DNA from: Paraburkholderia solitsugae
GTDB lineage: Bacteria; Pseudomonadota; Gammaproteobacteria; Burkholderiales; Burkholderiaceae
Reading direction: 5' to 3'
Length of the DNA: 64,000 nt
Assembly: GCF_013177695.1 (NCBI RefSeq)
Contig: NZ_WOEY01000017.1
Location: forward strand, 22,387-86,386
The translations under genes were made by a program, and so were the position numbers. The notes below the pieces were generated by a model. It made no database searches. It saw only the letters and a program-made list of their open reading frames with translations, and was not told the origin of the DNA. This document shows, one piece after another, positions 1 to 10,194 of the stretch (the first letter of the stretch is position 1; every line of letters begins with the position of its first letter).

Positions 1-754
1 TCTCGATCGCAAGTTCCAACGCATGGGAAACATCAGAGGGGCGGATCTCGGTCGGAGCCTCGAACTTTGCGACCGCGGCGTGAGGACCTGCGGGAACGCT
101 CAGATTGATAATTCTGGACTTCGCAATGATGCTGTTCGGCACAACGATCAGATCCCGGTTGGCCTTTGCGATGTGGGTTGCGCGCCAGGTGATTTCGACA
201 ACCTCGCCTTGGGTTGAGTCGTCCAACATCACGGAGTCTCCAACGCGGTATGGCGAGGTCGCATTGATCAGCAAACCTGAGAACAGATCTGAAAGCGTGC
301 TTTGTAGCGCCAGTCCTAGCACAATGGCAAGAGCGCCTGAAGTCGCAAGTACCCCCTTCACGGGAATATCGAGAACGTCGGTAATGATGGCAAGCGCTGA
401 ACCCAAATAGAGGAGCGTCGCGATGACGTCCAGCAAGAACCGGTTCTGGCGCAAACGAGAACCAACGGCATAATAAGTTCGAACAACGGACATGATGGTT
501 GCTGCGGCGAGCAACCACCAGGAGATCTCCAGAACACCGCGCAAGAATTGCATTTCCGGATAGGCCATGCGGTGTGCCGTTTGTGTCGGAACGATGCCGT
601 AACCGAGCAATGCGGCGGTCAACGCCGCAAACGCGACGCACTTGCTGGCGACATAGAGCACGGGCCGACGTCGACCTGCCGTCCACAGCAACAACAATGC
701 GTTAATGGCGGCAGCCGCACACGGTAAAAGTAGTTGGGTGAGAAATTCTTGCAT
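1..754 (-). CDS. MscS-family mechanosensitive ion channel (3' part outside window)
   Basis: Read on the minus strand from ATG at 754, the frame stays open to the window edge, giving about 251 residues without the C-terminus. The N-terminal half has several hydrophobic segments. Residues about 135-215 carry the MscS pore and beta-domain signature: an Ala/Gly-rich helix (ATSGALAIVLGLALQSTL), then LFSGL, PYRVGD and the stretch ending in IVVPNSIIAKS. Family knowledge: inner-membrane, tension-gated channel that releases solutes on hypo-osmotic shock. Some Burkholderia relatives carry a cyclic-nucleotide-binding domain after this region, which cannot be judged here. No neighbour forms an obvious operon with it. 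Confidence 0.9.
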   Translation of the reverse strand, partial: MQEFLTQLLLPCAAAAINALLLLWTAGRRRPVLYVASKCVAFAALTAALLGYGIVPTQTAHRMAYPEMQFLRGVLEISWWLLAAATIMSVVRTYYAVGSRLRQNRFLLDVIATLLYLGSALAIITDVLDIPVKGVLATSGALAIVLGLALQSTLSDLFSGLLINATSPYRVGDSVMLDDSTQGEVVEITWRATHIAKANRDLIVVPNSIIAKSRIINLSVPAGPHAAVAKFEAPTEIRPSDVSHALELAIE

Positions 755-1287
755 CTAGAAGGTGTTTTTTCCGAGCCTTTCTAACGAAGGAACGCGCCAC
801 TTTGCCATTGGCGAAGTGAATGGTAGAACGAATGATTTGGATCACTGCGCGTGAGTACCAAATACCAAAGCGAGCTTTGACACTGTTGGCGTTGAAGAAA
901 ATCGCCTCTGCTGCTCGACGCAACCCAACGGCCGCACCATACCGTCCTGAGCCCAACCGGGTAAAGCCCCAAGTAGACAATTCACTGTTACCTCCGGCAT
1001 AACAAGCGGAACCATGCCATTTAATTGGGGGTGCCGGAGTAGACACCATCGTGTCGACGTCACTTGCTCGGAGTAGATTAGTCTGCCGAACAAATTGACG
1101 CATTCTGGCAAAAAGGGTTGCGATGGCTTTCTTCTTCGACCCTGATACTTGAGGGGTGACACTTCAGAGTCGATCAACAATGTATTTTCGATCGCGTGGC
1201 TTATAGAGTGCAATGGATTCTTGCAATGACGGACATAAACGCGTTCAAAATCCGTGTAACAATCGCGCCCTCTATGCAAGGATAGAT
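755..1287. other. gene-poor gap between mscS-like and LysR genes
   Basis: No convincing gene in 533 bases. Open frames exist on both strands, but none has a recognisable domain or a good ribosome-binding site. The gap presumably holds the divergent promoters of the channel gene and the LysR gene. Confidence 0.5.
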
Positions 1288-2310
1288 ATGAATAAGCTTC
1301 AGGCCATGCGCGTATTTGTCCGTGTCGTCGAAGTCGGCAGCTTTACCGGCGCTGTGCGGCAGTTCAACACGACAACGGGGTATGCATCGCGCGCGATTTC
1401 CAATCTCGAAGCCCATCTGCGAGTGCGCCTGCTCAATCGCACGACACGGCGCATCGCGCCAACCGAGGCCGGGGTGCGTTACCTGCAACGCTGCAAGCAA
1501 ATTCTGGCATATGTCGACCAGGCAGAAGCCGAGGCGAGCGGTGCTGAGGTTCACCTGACAGGCAAGCTGAGAGTTCATGCGATAAACAGCTTCGGGCAGC
1601 ACTACCTCGTGCCGATTGTGCATCGCTACCAACAGCGTCATCCGGACGTGCACATCGATCTGACACTCGCACAACGTGCCCCGGATCTGCTGGGTGAAGG
1701 CTACGACGTTGCACTCGCACTCATGCAGAGTCTTCCCGACTCGAACTTGGTTTGGCAACGATTGGGGAGCGAATTCAGCATTGCTTGCGCATCGCCGGGA
1801 TACCTGAAACGCAACGGCGTGCCGAAGGCACCCTCCGATCTCAAACGACATACGTGCCTGCAAACGGTGACGCCAGTGTCTCCAGCTGATCAATGGCTTT
1901 TCGACGGGCCGAACGGCCGAGAGACGTTCTCACATGGGGCCGCAAGCTTTCGTGTCAATGTGACTGAGACCGCGGCGATAGCGGCGAGTGAGGGGATGGG
2001 TATCGGCCTGATTCCGGTTCACTCGGCGATCAATGATCTGCGCAGCGGGAAGTTGGTGTGGATCATGCCTGAGTACACATCTCAGACATTGAATCTGTAC
2101 GCGTTGTATCCCTCGCACCAGTATCTCGATGCGAAGGTCCGCGCTTGGGTCGAGTTGTTACGCGACGAACTACCGGCTACGCTCGCGGCCGATCAGCTTG
2201 AACTGCCCCGGTATGCGCGAACCGCGCCGTCTACCGACCTGCTACTACCATCGTGGGTGCCGGAGGGTGTCATAGCGGGTGTACCACGAGAGCCGTCGTC
2301 AAACTGTTGA
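1288..2310 (+). CDS. LysR-family transcriptional regulator
   Basis: About 340 residues. The N-terminus (MNKLQAMRVFVRVVEVGSF) begins a LysR helix-turn-helix ending in LLNRTTRRIAPTEAG, followed by a substrate-binding domain of the LTTR_subst type (PDLLGEGYDVALAL). The frame is open further upstream to 1213, but the family start is the ATG at 1288. The last 40 residues, Pro-rich, extend past the usual LysR end. The genes beside it (AraC regulator, decayed DUF4148) give no clear target, so its effector is unknown. Confidence 0.92.
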   Translation: MNKLQAMRVFVRVVEVGSFTGAVRQFNTTTGYASRAISNLEAHLRVRLLNRTTRRIAPTEAGVRYLQRCKQILAYVDQAEAEASGAEVHLTGKLRVHAINSFGQHYLVPIVHRYQQRHPDVHIDLTLAQRAPDLLGEGYDVALALMQSLPDSNLVWQRLGSEFSIACASPGYLKRNGVPKAPSDLKRHTCLQTVTPVSPADQWLFDGPNGRETFSHGAASFRVNVTETAAIAASEGMGIGLIPVHSAINDLRSGKLVWIMPEYTSQTLNLYALYPSHQYLDAKVRAWVELLRDELPATLAADQLELPRYARTAPSTDLLLPSWVPEGVIAGVPREPSSNC

Positions 2311-2403
2311 CGTTACGCCTGAAGACACGCTGTCTGCGAGGAAACTGGTTTAGCCTAAATTTTGTGGCCCACGCGGGCGACAGCGCTGCAGAACTAACGA
2401 GTT

Positions 2404-2596
2404 GGTGATGAGTGTCCGACGCTGATATGCCATCGGCGACTCCGCTGGAATCGGTAGCAGTCCCACCACGTGGATTTACGCTAGCTTGCGCGACCTGAAT
2501 ATTGCTTGGGGTTACCTCTTGGCTCGCTTGCACAAAGGATGAGACAGCCGGAATTTCAACAGCAGCTGCGATGAACAGTGATTGAACGAATTTGTG
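2404..2596 (-). pseudogene. decayed DUF4148 secreted protein
   Basis: The minus-strand frame reads as a signal peptide (KFVQSLFIAAAVEIPAVSSF) followed by ASQEVTP, then PSNIQVAQASVN and SSGVADGISAS. These match the two ends of DUF4148 proteins such as the intact one at 28798-29145, but the central TRAEVRAELIQLEKAGY block is missing. The expected ATG is replaced by CAC at 2594-2596, although a plausible AGAGG ribosome-binding sequence remains just upstream. I infer a remnant with an internal deletion and a lost start. The exact 3' end is uncertain. Confidence 0.5.
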
Positions 2597-2926
2597 TGCT
2601 TACCTCTAGAGTTTGCTTCCACGCCAACACACCTTTCCGTTTCCGTGACTGCAGTCTGGGCCTTGGGTTGCCTTAAAGTAAGCGCTCGCAGAAAAATAGA
2701 ACGTGTCGAAATATGTACTGCCCACTACTCGGCTGGACATCGCGGTGCGCAAGCGTTGGCGCTGCCTAGCCCAGCGGTTCACCGCCCTTCCGCGCTCCGG
2801 CTAGCGGCTAGTTCCCGTTTGAATTAAGCAATCACTACGCGCACTTGTACCCTCTGCTCTTTTTTGGGATACATTTATCGAAGAATCACTGATTGGTTCG
2901 TTATCACCAGCCAGGCGGAGGTTGTT

Positions 2927-3868
2927 TTGAACGACAACTTGAACGCAAAAATTGCCGCGCATGACGCTGTGGCCCCCTCTTCCCCAGTGTTGTATCAAGG
3001 GACAATCGATAGCTTGCATGCCACGGCAGTCAGATATCGATATGAAGATAAGAACTTTGGCTATATGCCGGTCCCGGAGCGGGAGGATTCCTATTTCCTC
3101 GGCGTGAAGTTGCGTTCGATGAGTTCAGTCCGCATGTGGTACGGCGAGCGCCTGGCGAGCGCCGCACCGATGCCAGTGAATGCTATTTGCTTCACGCACT
3201 TCGATAATCAACCACATGCCGAGTTGTACGACCCATTTGATTGCATGGTTTTCAGGATTCCGGCGGCGGCCTTGGGCAGAATCGTAGAGGACGCAGGGGC
3301 ACGTCGGATCGAAGAACTTAGATGCCCTGACCCCGGCGTGCTTGATCCGATATTGGGTCATCTGGCGTCGTGCCTATTGCCTGCATTGGATGATCCGTCT
3401 AGTGCCTCCACGCTTTTTGTCGATACGCTTACTCGCGCTCTGAATATCCACGTGCTAAGCCTATACGGCGACTTGGCCGTCCCTGTCGCAAAACCCCGTC
3501 AGGCTGGTCTAGCCGCCTGGCAGCAAGGCCGCGCCAAAGATCTTATCCGCGCGAATCTGGCTGGGAATCTCACAGTGGGTGACCTAGCGGCTGAGTGCGG
3601 ACTGTCGGTCGGTCATTTCGCTTACGCATTCAAACAGAGCGTCGGGCTATCGCCCTACCAGTATCTGATAGAACAACGGTTGGCGCGTGCCAAACAACTA
3701 ATGCTCGAGACACGACTGTCGCTTTCCGATATCGCATCGATGAGCGGGTTTGCTAATCAGGCCCATTTCAACGGCCGTTTCGTGAAAGCTTTTGGTGTTC
3801 CCCCCGGCGCCTGGAGACGTATGCTGGATTCAAGTACTTCCGCGCCCTTTTTAGGGCACGAAGGTTAG
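2927..3868 (+). CDS. AraC-family transcriptional regulator
   Basis: About 313 residues. The C-terminal 100 residues form a double helix-turn-helix AraC domain: LTVGDLAAECGLSVGHFAYA, then LSLSDIASMSGFANQAHFNG and FVKAFGVPPGAWRR. The N-terminal part is an uncharacterised sensing domain. I prefer the TTG start at 2927 because GGAGG lies five bases upstream. An ATG at 2864 in the same frame has no such signal. The gene stands alone, so its target is unknown. Confidence 0.9.
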   Translation: MNDNLNAKIAAHDAVAPSSPVLYQGTIDSLHATAVRYRYEDKNFGYMPVPEREDSYFLGVKLRSMSSVRMWYGERLASAAPMPVNAICFTHFDNQPHAELYDPFDCMVFRIPAAALGRIVEDAGARRIEELRCPDPGVLDPILGHLASCLLPALDDPSSASTLFVDTLTRALNIHVLSLYGDLAVPVAKPRQAGLAAWQQGRAKDLIRANLAGNLTVGDLAAECGLSVGHFAYAFKQSVGLSPYQYLIEQRLARAKQLMLETRLSLSDIASMSGFANQAHFNGRFVKAFGVPPGAWRRMLDSSTSAPFLGHEG

Positions 3869-4073
3869 CGGAATCTTTGAATATTTTAGCTTCCATATTC
3901 ACGGCTTTATTGCTCGGAGACACGCATTTTTCCTTCTGCGAGAAGTTGCCGCGTCTGAAACTCAACGTCTAAGTACGACCCCAGCTTCAGAAGCACTGGT
4001 TCACGTTACGTCGACATGGCGCGTGACGAGCCTTAACCTCCCAGCCCCCCCGGCTCAGTCAGGATTGGCTATT

Positions 4074-6854
4074 TCACGACAAGCTCTCAAATAAAAGATG
4101 TGCTTGTGCGAAATCCCCTATGTTCTGTTCATTGGACAATCGATCCAACACCCGCTCGATTAAGTCCTTTGCTTCGAATCGCTTGTTCTGTTGACGAAGT
4201 ATAGAAGCCAGAGATGTCGATGTCCTAAGCTCCCACGCAAGCGTGCCCTGACATCTGGCAATATTGAGCGACTTGTTCAACAGGTCAAGTGTTCTACCCA
4301 ATCCCGCCACTCCGGTTTCATCGTAGTGCCTCATTGCTGCAGAGCGTAAGTTTTCAGCAGAGCACCAGATCGGATCGTTCGACTGCGCTCGCGTAACCAG
4401 CGCGGAAGAAACAAAGCCATTCGGTAAAACGCTAGACTCCTCGATTTGCCTTGGACCCCACGGGCCAGATCTCAGATCGCTCGTCGCCAGCCGACCTGCA
4501 GGCGAGACTTTTGATCTCTGTCCCAAGCTTGTGCGAAAAACCTGCACGTACTGATACCAATAATGAAACTCGACGGTGATGCACAGACGTTCGAGTTCGG
4601 AAAGTCGCTGATCGACGAGGTCAAAATTTCCTGACCACATGTAGACGGGACATACGGCCTGCGCCAGCGCAAAAATCATAGATATCGTTCGCTGCGATTC
4701 AACGGCCTCCTGCAAGCTAGCCTCTGCCATTTCGACAGCTTTTTTAAACCTGCCTTCCAGCCAGTAGATGCGGGCGAGCATTGTAGATTGCACAACCTGG
4801 TGGTCGTAATCGTACGATCCTCTTCGAGGACTGATGTGGGGATCTGACTGGCTCGACGCGTACTCCAAATATTTTCGCGCGCGACGAATCTGGCCTTTGA
4901 AAAGAAACGTCGTTCCTTTGAGTGTCGGGAACATAAACGGCGAGTCCGTCTGCGTCGTTGCGGAACGACCATACTCTTCCGCGCAAGCAAGGGACTGTTC
5001 GTATTCGCTTAAGCCAAGGTGATAGGCCCATAATCCACGAAGCGCAAAAAGTTGCGTTTTCTTGTCATGATTCGTCTTCGCGAGAGCCAATCCTCTCTCA
5101 AGAGAGTCGCGGATTTCCGCGCTCGGTCCATGCAAGTGATACAAAGCAGGAGCAACGGCAACCAGAAGTCTCATTTTCAATACACCGTTCGGCCTCGCAG
5201 CTTTTTCCAGGTCATTGAGTGCCGTTCTCACCAATGAGACATATTCATTAAGTAGAGAAAGATGAAACCAGATGTGAGATGACGCGACAAGGATCTCCCA
5301 ACCGAGCCTGTTGTGCTCCAACGTTGAGAAGCACCAGGCCAGAGCAGATCGCAACTCGTCAATTAGCGATCGATTTGTGCATTGGCTTTCGTAACGGACA
5401 GCGCCCCAACGCGATTCGAGTTTCTTGACGATCTGAGACACGTAAGTCGCATGTCGAATTCGGACGGCATCAGCGCTCGGAGAAGCGGCCAATTTTTCAA
5501 GCGCATAAGATCGAGTCGTACGTAAAAGGCAATACGATGTCTGACCACCCGAGAGGCTCATGCTAATAAGCGACTTCGCAACAAGATCGGCAATTCCGAC
5601 CGCTACTTCACTGGCGGAGAGGTTTTCGCCCGAAATCACCGCGATAGCGGCCTCGTGTGTGAAACTGATTGTGAATACGCTCAACCGCTGAAGCAAGGTC
5701 TGTTCGCCTGCTGACAATAACTCATAGCTCCAGTCTAACGACGCTTTAAGTGTTCGCTGCCGCGGAACGGCCCCCCGTCGCCCACGTGTCAAGACAGAAA
5801 AAGAGCTTTCCAACTGTGCGATCAGACCATGCAAACCAAAACCATCAATTCTTGCTGCAGCAAGTTCGATCGTAAAGGGGATTCCATCCAGCTTGTTGCA
5901 TATCCAGGATAGTGCCGACCCATCAGCATCCGTAAACTGAAAACTATCAAGCGTAGCTTGCGCCCGCTCCACAAATAACCTGGTTGCCGGAAATGCGAGA
6001 GCATCCTCAATACTTATCTGCATTTCGTCCAGTGGGGGGCACTGGAGTGGCGCCAATCGGTGGACCCACTCGCCGCGTGCGCGCAGAGGCTCGCGGCTTG
6101 TGGCAAGTATTCTGATTTTGGGTGCACCTTCGAGCAACGTCTCAGTGAGGACAGAAACATCGTCGATCAAATGCTCACAGTTGTCTATGATTATCAGAAG
6201 CTCTTTTTCGCACAGAAAGGCCATAAAGTCGTTCAACTGTGGCGCGTTCTCTTGACTAGCGCCTATTGCATTAGCCAGTGCACAAAGAATCTCGCTCGGT
6301 TGTTTGAGCAATCCCAGATCCAGAAAGCACGTCCCGCCACGAAATCCTCCCGCTATCTGCTTCCCAATTGCAATCGCCAAGCTTGTCTTTCCGATTCCCC
6401 CTGACCCAACAATTGTGACGAGACGGCGGCTTGCAATCTCCTCGCCGATCGTCTTTACCGCCTCGTCGCGTCCAAACAGAACGTTGAGTGAAGCCGGCAA
6501 CTCTGGAGGACTTTCCGACTGTCCATTAGCGGATAGAAGCCGAATGTCGTCGGCAGAGAATTGATAGCCTCGGCCGGGAACATTGTAGATGTATTCGGCG
6601 TTCCGGCTTCCTTCTCGAAGCGCCTTACGAAGGGCGGACATCTGAACACGAAGATTGTTGTCCTCAACTACCGTTTCTGGCCACACATTCGAAACCAGTT
6701 CGTCATGCTTGACGATATCTCCGGCTCGTTCGACCAGAAGGGTAAGGATTTTGATTGCTCTGTGACCTAGATGAACTTGCCTTTCGCCGTCAAACAATTG
6801 ACCTGGCTCTGGATAGAAGCGGAACGGTCCAAATGCGATTGTGCGGTTGTGCAT
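4074..6854 (-). CDS. winged-helix / NTPase / TPR transcriptional regulator (STAND type), copy A
   Basis: About 926 residues. Residues 5-105 are an OmpR-type winged helix (Trans_reg_C) ending in YNVPGRGYQF. An NB-ARC-like NTPase follows, with P-loop GSGGIGKT near 150 and Walker B LLIIIDNCEHLID near 220, then the ILATSREPLRARGEWVHRL sensor segment. The C-terminal 500 residues are helical TPR-like repeats. Family knowledge: ATP-dependent signal-integrating regulators resembling MalT/AfsR. ATG at 6854 has GGAG seven bases upstream, so I prefer it to the GTG at 6866. No cognate target lies next to it. Two paralogs are at 46260 and 49963. Confidence 0.92.
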   Translation of the reverse strand: MHNRTIAFGPFRFYPEPGQLFDGERQVHLGHRAIKILTLLVERAGDIVKHDELVSNVWPETVVEDNNLRVQMSALRKALREGSRNAEYIYNVPGRGYQFSADDIRLLSANGQSESPPELPASLNVLFGRDEAVKTIGEEIASRRLVTIVGSGGIGKTSLAIAIGKQIAGGFRGGTCFLDLGLLKQPSEILCALANAIGASQENAPQLNDFMAFLCEKELLIIIDNCEHLIDDVSVLTETLLEGAPKIRILATSREPLRARGEWVHRLAPLQCPPLDEMQISIEDALAFPATRLFVERAQATLDSFQFTDADGSALSWICNKLDGIPFTIELAAARIDGFGLHGLIAQLESSFSVLTRGRRGAVPRQRTLKASLDWSYELLSAGEQTLLQRLSVFTISFTHEAAIAVISGENLSASEVAVGIADLVAKSLISMSLSGGQTSYCLLRTTRSYALEKLAASPSADAVRIRHATYVSQIVKKLESRWGAVRYESQCTNRSLIDELRSALAWCFSTLEHNRLGWEILVASSHIWFHLSLLNEYVSLVRTALNDLEKAARPNGVLKMRLLVAVAPALYHLHGPSAEIRDSLERGLALAKTNHDKKTQLFALRGLWAYHLGLSEYEQSLACAEEYGRSATTQTDSPFMFPTLKGTTFLFKGQIRRARKYLEYASSQSDPHISPRRGSYDYDHQVVQSTMLARIYWLEGRFKKAVEMAEASLQEAVESQRTISMIFALAQAVCPVYMWSGNFDLVDQRLSELERLCITVEFHYWYQYVQVFRTSLGQRSKVSPAGRLATSDLRSGPWGPRQIEESSVLPNGFVSSALVTRAQSNDPIWCSAENLRSAAMRHYDETGVAGLGRTLDLLNKSLNIARCQGTLAWELRTSTSLASILRQQNKRFEAKDLIERVLDRLSNEQNIGDFAQAHLLFESLS

Positions 6855-7791
6855 GACGAACTCCACCCAAGCGCGCTGTCAACGCGAACTGACGACCGAG
6901 GAGACAAGGTCACTTCGGTCGTGAAAGACCGACGGCGCAGCCTCAAAGTTTGGGTTTCACCATCGAAGACATCGGAATCGGCCGCGGTGTCAGGCGCTGC
7001 TCGATCCAATCGGTTCTTGTTCTGGATGGCAAGCCGCCCAAACATCTTCGAGCTCGCAAAAAACTGCGCCCCCTGAGGGCCCCTCGTCGTGTCACAGTGC
7101 ACAAGCACATCAGGGACAACCACAGGGCAATTTCACCGCAAACTAGAAATCAACGTTTCTCTAAACGACCGGTTTTTTGTCAGAATCCGAGGTTATGTGG
7201 TGGGTGATGCTGTTTTTGAGTGTGAGATCCCCGGCATGCCAGGCGTGCCACTCCGCAGCCCTAATACGTTCAGATTTTTAGACTCTCGCTCGCCGCGACC
7301 AGCACGACACTACTGAGAAATGGGCGCCGCCGCCAGCGGTCGAGCGGTCCGCAAAAACATAGGCTTTGGATCGGGCAAAGACTTTGGCCCTCTCTGTGAG
7401 TCCCTGCAGGACAAGCGCCGGAAGGCACAGGCGAGGGCTACTACCGAATCATTTTGCATGCGATACGTCTGACGAATGTCGGGCAATGCCCTTCCCGCTT
7501 TTGCAGAAATTTGGCTCAAGCAGTGCCAGGACTTTAAGAACCGTCGGCGGCCCCTAGGCGAATACCACACTCGGAATTGGCGTGCGACGCGTTTTTGTAA
7601 AGGGCAGGACGTCCACCGGGAAGGCAGAGTGGACGCCTCATACGCTCATCGTCGATGACTAGATCCATTGCGATCGTTGGTCCAGCGAAACACCATGCTA
7701 GTTGGTCGCGCCGTATCGAAATTTTAGCGTCATGGTGACGGAGTCCGTCGTGCACGCTCCTCAGAAGGAGGCAATTATTATGCGCAAACTC
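6855..7791. other. gene-poor gap
   Basis: About 940 bases between the regulator and the LpxO-type gene. Short frames exist, for example 7089-7316 and 7476-7658 on the plus strand, but none is recognisable and none has convincing coding structure. It may contain decayed sequence. Confidence 0.4.
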
Positions 7792-8694
7792 TCAGTGCCA
7801 AAGAACGGCGGTAGCCACTCCAATAAACAGGCACCACTTGACGATGTAGTAGACGATACGATTCCAGGACTTCAGACGCTTCCCAACTAGCCGGATTGCG
7901 TATAAGTATCGAAATGCATGGTTCAGACCACCAGTGTGGTCACCAACTTCGTTCGGCGACGCTGCCGCGCGCATAAGCAGACCACCGGCCATTCGACTTA
8001 TCGTCTTTGCCCATCGGTATTTCATGGGACGTTCTATGTCACAGAATAGAATTATGCGGTCATATCCCGTTCGGTTTGCTGCGTGGTGGAGATACGTCTC
8101 GTCGAAAACTGTATCCTCACCGTCGCGCCACGAATAGCTAATACCGTCGACGACTATGGCGCATCTGTCATCGTTTGGCGTAACAAGTCCGAGATGATAG
8201 CGTAGCGATCCGGCGAACGGGTCGCGATGGGGATTGAGTGTTCCACCTGATGGAAGCATCGCGAACATCGCGGCTCTTACCATCGGAACCTGTTCTAGGA
8301 GCTCGATAGTCCGAGGACATAGCTCCATTGCGGATGAATGCGGAGTGCCGTACCACTTCAGGTAGAACCGCTTCCAGCCCGTGCGGAAGAAAGAATTAAA
8401 GCCGATATCGTTGTACTGGTCTGCCGCCCTAATCCTGCTGGCGTCACTCAAAGCCAGCGCTTCTTCGCGAAGCGTTCGCCAGTGCTCCCGTAGCACCGCG
8501 AGTTCCGGGAAATACTGCGTCGAAACGAATGGCGTGTTGGGTACAGACGAGAAAAGATAAACGAATAGATTCAGTGGTGCAATAAACGTAGAGTGATCGC
8601 CAAGTTGTCTAAAAAAACTCCCATGGCGAGCTTTCCCACGGCGATGCGTGTAAACCGCGCACAACAGGAACAAAGCTAGGACAGTCCATCGCAT
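7792..8694 (-). CDS. LpxO-type aspartyl/asparaginyl beta-hydroxylase (lipid A hydroxylase)
   Basis: 300 residues. An N-terminal hydrophobic anchor and a second hydrophobic segment near the C-terminus (IVYYIVKWCLFIGVATAV) suggest an inner-membrane enzyme. The central domain contains SGGTLNPHRDPFAGSLRYHL, with the HRD iron-binding motif at 156-158, and a distal His in DETYLHHAANRTG (about 203-204). These are hallmarks of the Fe(II)/2-oxoglutarate-dependent aspartyl hydroxylase family. LpxO members 2-hydroxylate a fatty acyl chain of lipid A. The PagL-type gene 2.3 kb away supports a lipid A role. Another substrate of the same family cannot be excluded. Confidence 0.85.
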   Translation of the reverse strand: MRWTVLALFLLCAVYTHRRGKARHGSFFRQLGDHSTFIAPLNLFVYLFSSVPNTPFVSTQYFPELAVLREHWRTLREEALALSDASRIRAADQYNDIGFNSFFRTGWKRFYLKWYGTPHSSAMELCPRTIELLEQVPMVRAAMFAMLPSGGTLNPHRDPFAGSLRYHLGLVTPNDDRCAIVVDGISYSWRDGEDTVFDETYLHHAANRTGYDRIILFCDIERPMKYRWAKTISRMAGGLLMRAAASPNEVGDHTGGLNHAFRYLYAIRLVGKRLKSWNRIVYYIVKWCLFIGVATAVLWH

Positions 8695-8934
8695 TAGAAA
8701 ACGAGTCCTTTTTCGTTTCGCATGTCAAGGATTACGCATTTCCCAAAATTTCCGTATGGTCTCTTCCTAGCTGCGTAGACAAGTCAGACTACGGCGGCCT
8801 CTCAACGAAACTTCGAAGGTTCAGCCGGGTTTCACTTGCCCCCCGGAAACAGACCAACGGCTAGCCACCGTGGGGCTAAAGCCACTATCAAGGCACTCGA
8901 TGACTGGGACTTCTAACGAGCACTTGACGTACGT

Positions 8935-8963
8935 AAAAAAATAGAGCCGCCATGAGGCGGCTC
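8935..8963 (-). terminator. Rho-independent terminator, minus strand
   Basis: An 8-bp perfect stem (GAGCCGCC/GGCGGCTC) with a 4-base loop at 8944-8963, followed on the minus strand by a T-rich run (8935-8943). It lies about 150 bases downstream of the OsmC gene and probably ends that transcript. Confidence 0.75.
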
Positions 8964-9113
8964 AAGGCCATGCCAGCGACGCACGGAGGTGACAGAGCCA
9001 ACAGCACACACAACGACCGCCTAGTCAACATATATGCGATGAGAATCAACGCCGACTACAGCGGCACGAATCGATCATACACGGTGAAAAATCACAACCT
9101 TACTGGCCCGCAC

Positions 9114-9542
9114 CTAATCCACGATAAGCTTGGCGTCCAGTGTGATCTTCGCGTTCAAGACTTTCGAAACAGGACATCCAGCCTTCGCGTCGGCCGCCGC
9201 CTTGTCGAAAGCGGTCTTATCGCCGCCCGGAATCTTCACAGTCACATCAAGATCGACAGTGGTTATCGCAAAACCACCGTCTACCTTGTCTAACGTCACT
9301 GTTGCCGTTGTTGCGATAGTGTCGGGAGTGATGCCTACCTTCCCCAGTTCGGCTGACAAAGCCATCGAAAAACAACCTGCGTGCGCCGCTGCGATGAGCT
9401 CTTCCGGATTCGTGCCGATTCCGTTTTCAAATCGAGTACTGAACGAGTACTGCGCCTTATCGAGGACTCCGCTCTCCGAAGAAATCGTCCCCTTTCCTTG
9501 CGGCACGCCTCCTTGCCACACAGCAGATCCCTTTCGCTTCAT
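9114..9542 (-). CDS. osmC: OsmC-family peroxiredoxin
   Basis: About 142 residues. It contains GTISSESGVLDKAQYSFSTR, GTNPEELIAAAHAGCFSMAL with the first redox Cys, and AKAGCPVSKVLNA with the second Cys, as in OsmC/YhfA hydroperoxide reductases. It detoxifies organic peroxides in the cytoplasm. The ATG at 9542 is preferred because GGAG lies six bases upstream and OsmC proteins begin MKRK. A phased-repeat motif lies 142 bases upstream (9684-9710). A terminator lies downstream. Confidence 0.93.
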   Translation of the reverse strand: MKRKGSAVWQGGVPQGKGTISSESGVLDKAQYSFSTRFENGIGTNPEELIAAAHAGCFSMALSAELGKVGITPDTIATTATVTLDKVDGGFAITTVDLDVTVKIPGGDKTAFDKAAADAKAGCPVSKVLNAKITLDAKLIVD

Positions 9543-9683
9543 CTTCATCTCCAGTTGCCCCGAATGAACGATATTTCCCGGCTGGTGCGGGAGCGGAATA
9601 ACCGATTTACGAAAACGTCACCCGCCACTCAATAATCGCAAGACATTTTTCACAAAATAATGTCAGTATTGGCGTAAAGAATC

Positions 9684-9710
9684 GAGTAAAACGTTGCTAA
9701 ATGACGCTAA
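9684..9710 (-). promoter_or_regulatory. phased TTAGC-repeat motif, site A
   Basis: On the minus strand the site reads TTAGC, TTAGC and TTTAC at positions 1, 11 and 21 of a 27-base block ending in TTTTACTC. The units recur every 10 bases, one helical turn. It points toward osmC. Close matches are at 10003, 11937 and 25629. Confidence 0.45.
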
Positions 9711-10002
9711 TTTCCAGGAAGCCCCGTAACAAAATTACGTGCGCTGTTGATGAGGACCAACGTAAGCTGACGAACGAGCTAGGCAAGATTGTCAGACGAG
9801 GCACACGGACGACGATAGACGCGTTGCCACAACTATCGGCATGGAAACCCGCGAGCCAACGACCTGGCGAGTCCGATCACGCAGTCGACTGCGTTAAAAA
9901 TAGCTAATTTGCGTTGCGTTTATTCGCGATAGGCTTCCCGGCAGTAGACATTAGTCCAGTCATCTTGGGGGTTTAAAGACGAACAGACTCCTTAAAAACA
10001 AC

Positions 10003-10029
10003 TTAACTAAATTTAGCAAGCTTTTACTC
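10003..10029 (+). promoter_or_regulatory. phased TTAGC-repeat motif, site B
   Basis: Plus-strand block beginning TTAACTAA and ending AGCAAGCTTTTACTC. It is nearly identical to site A over the last 17 bases and lies 166 bases before the DUF3331 start at 10195. Sites A and B sit back to back in the osmC-DUF3331 gap, one facing each gene. Confidence 0.45.
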
Positions 10030-10194
10030 ACCTCAAGTTCGCCTCAAGCATAAGAATTGGTCAATACGGCGTGGGTCATACGCAATCCGGATCAGTTATC
10101 TCTGCAATAACCGGACAAATCCGAGTCCCTCACGCAGAGCACCGGAAATATCGAGAAATCGTCAGATCGAATACTTACCGAACAGGAAAGCAGG

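Noticed and set aside
33..686. Open frame of 217 codons on the minus strand
   Set aside because: Arg-rich and without a domain. Another frame of the same strand encodes a clear MscS channel across the whole stretch.
842..1279. Open frame of 145 codons on the minus strand
   Set aside because: No family resemblance, no ribosome-binding site, and it overlaps other equally open frames in a gene-poor gap.
7476..7658. Short plus-strand frame starting MSGNALPAFAEIW, briefly considered as a phasin fragment
   Set aside because: The likeness is limited to about 20 residues and the rest is Arg-rich without the expected helix pattern.
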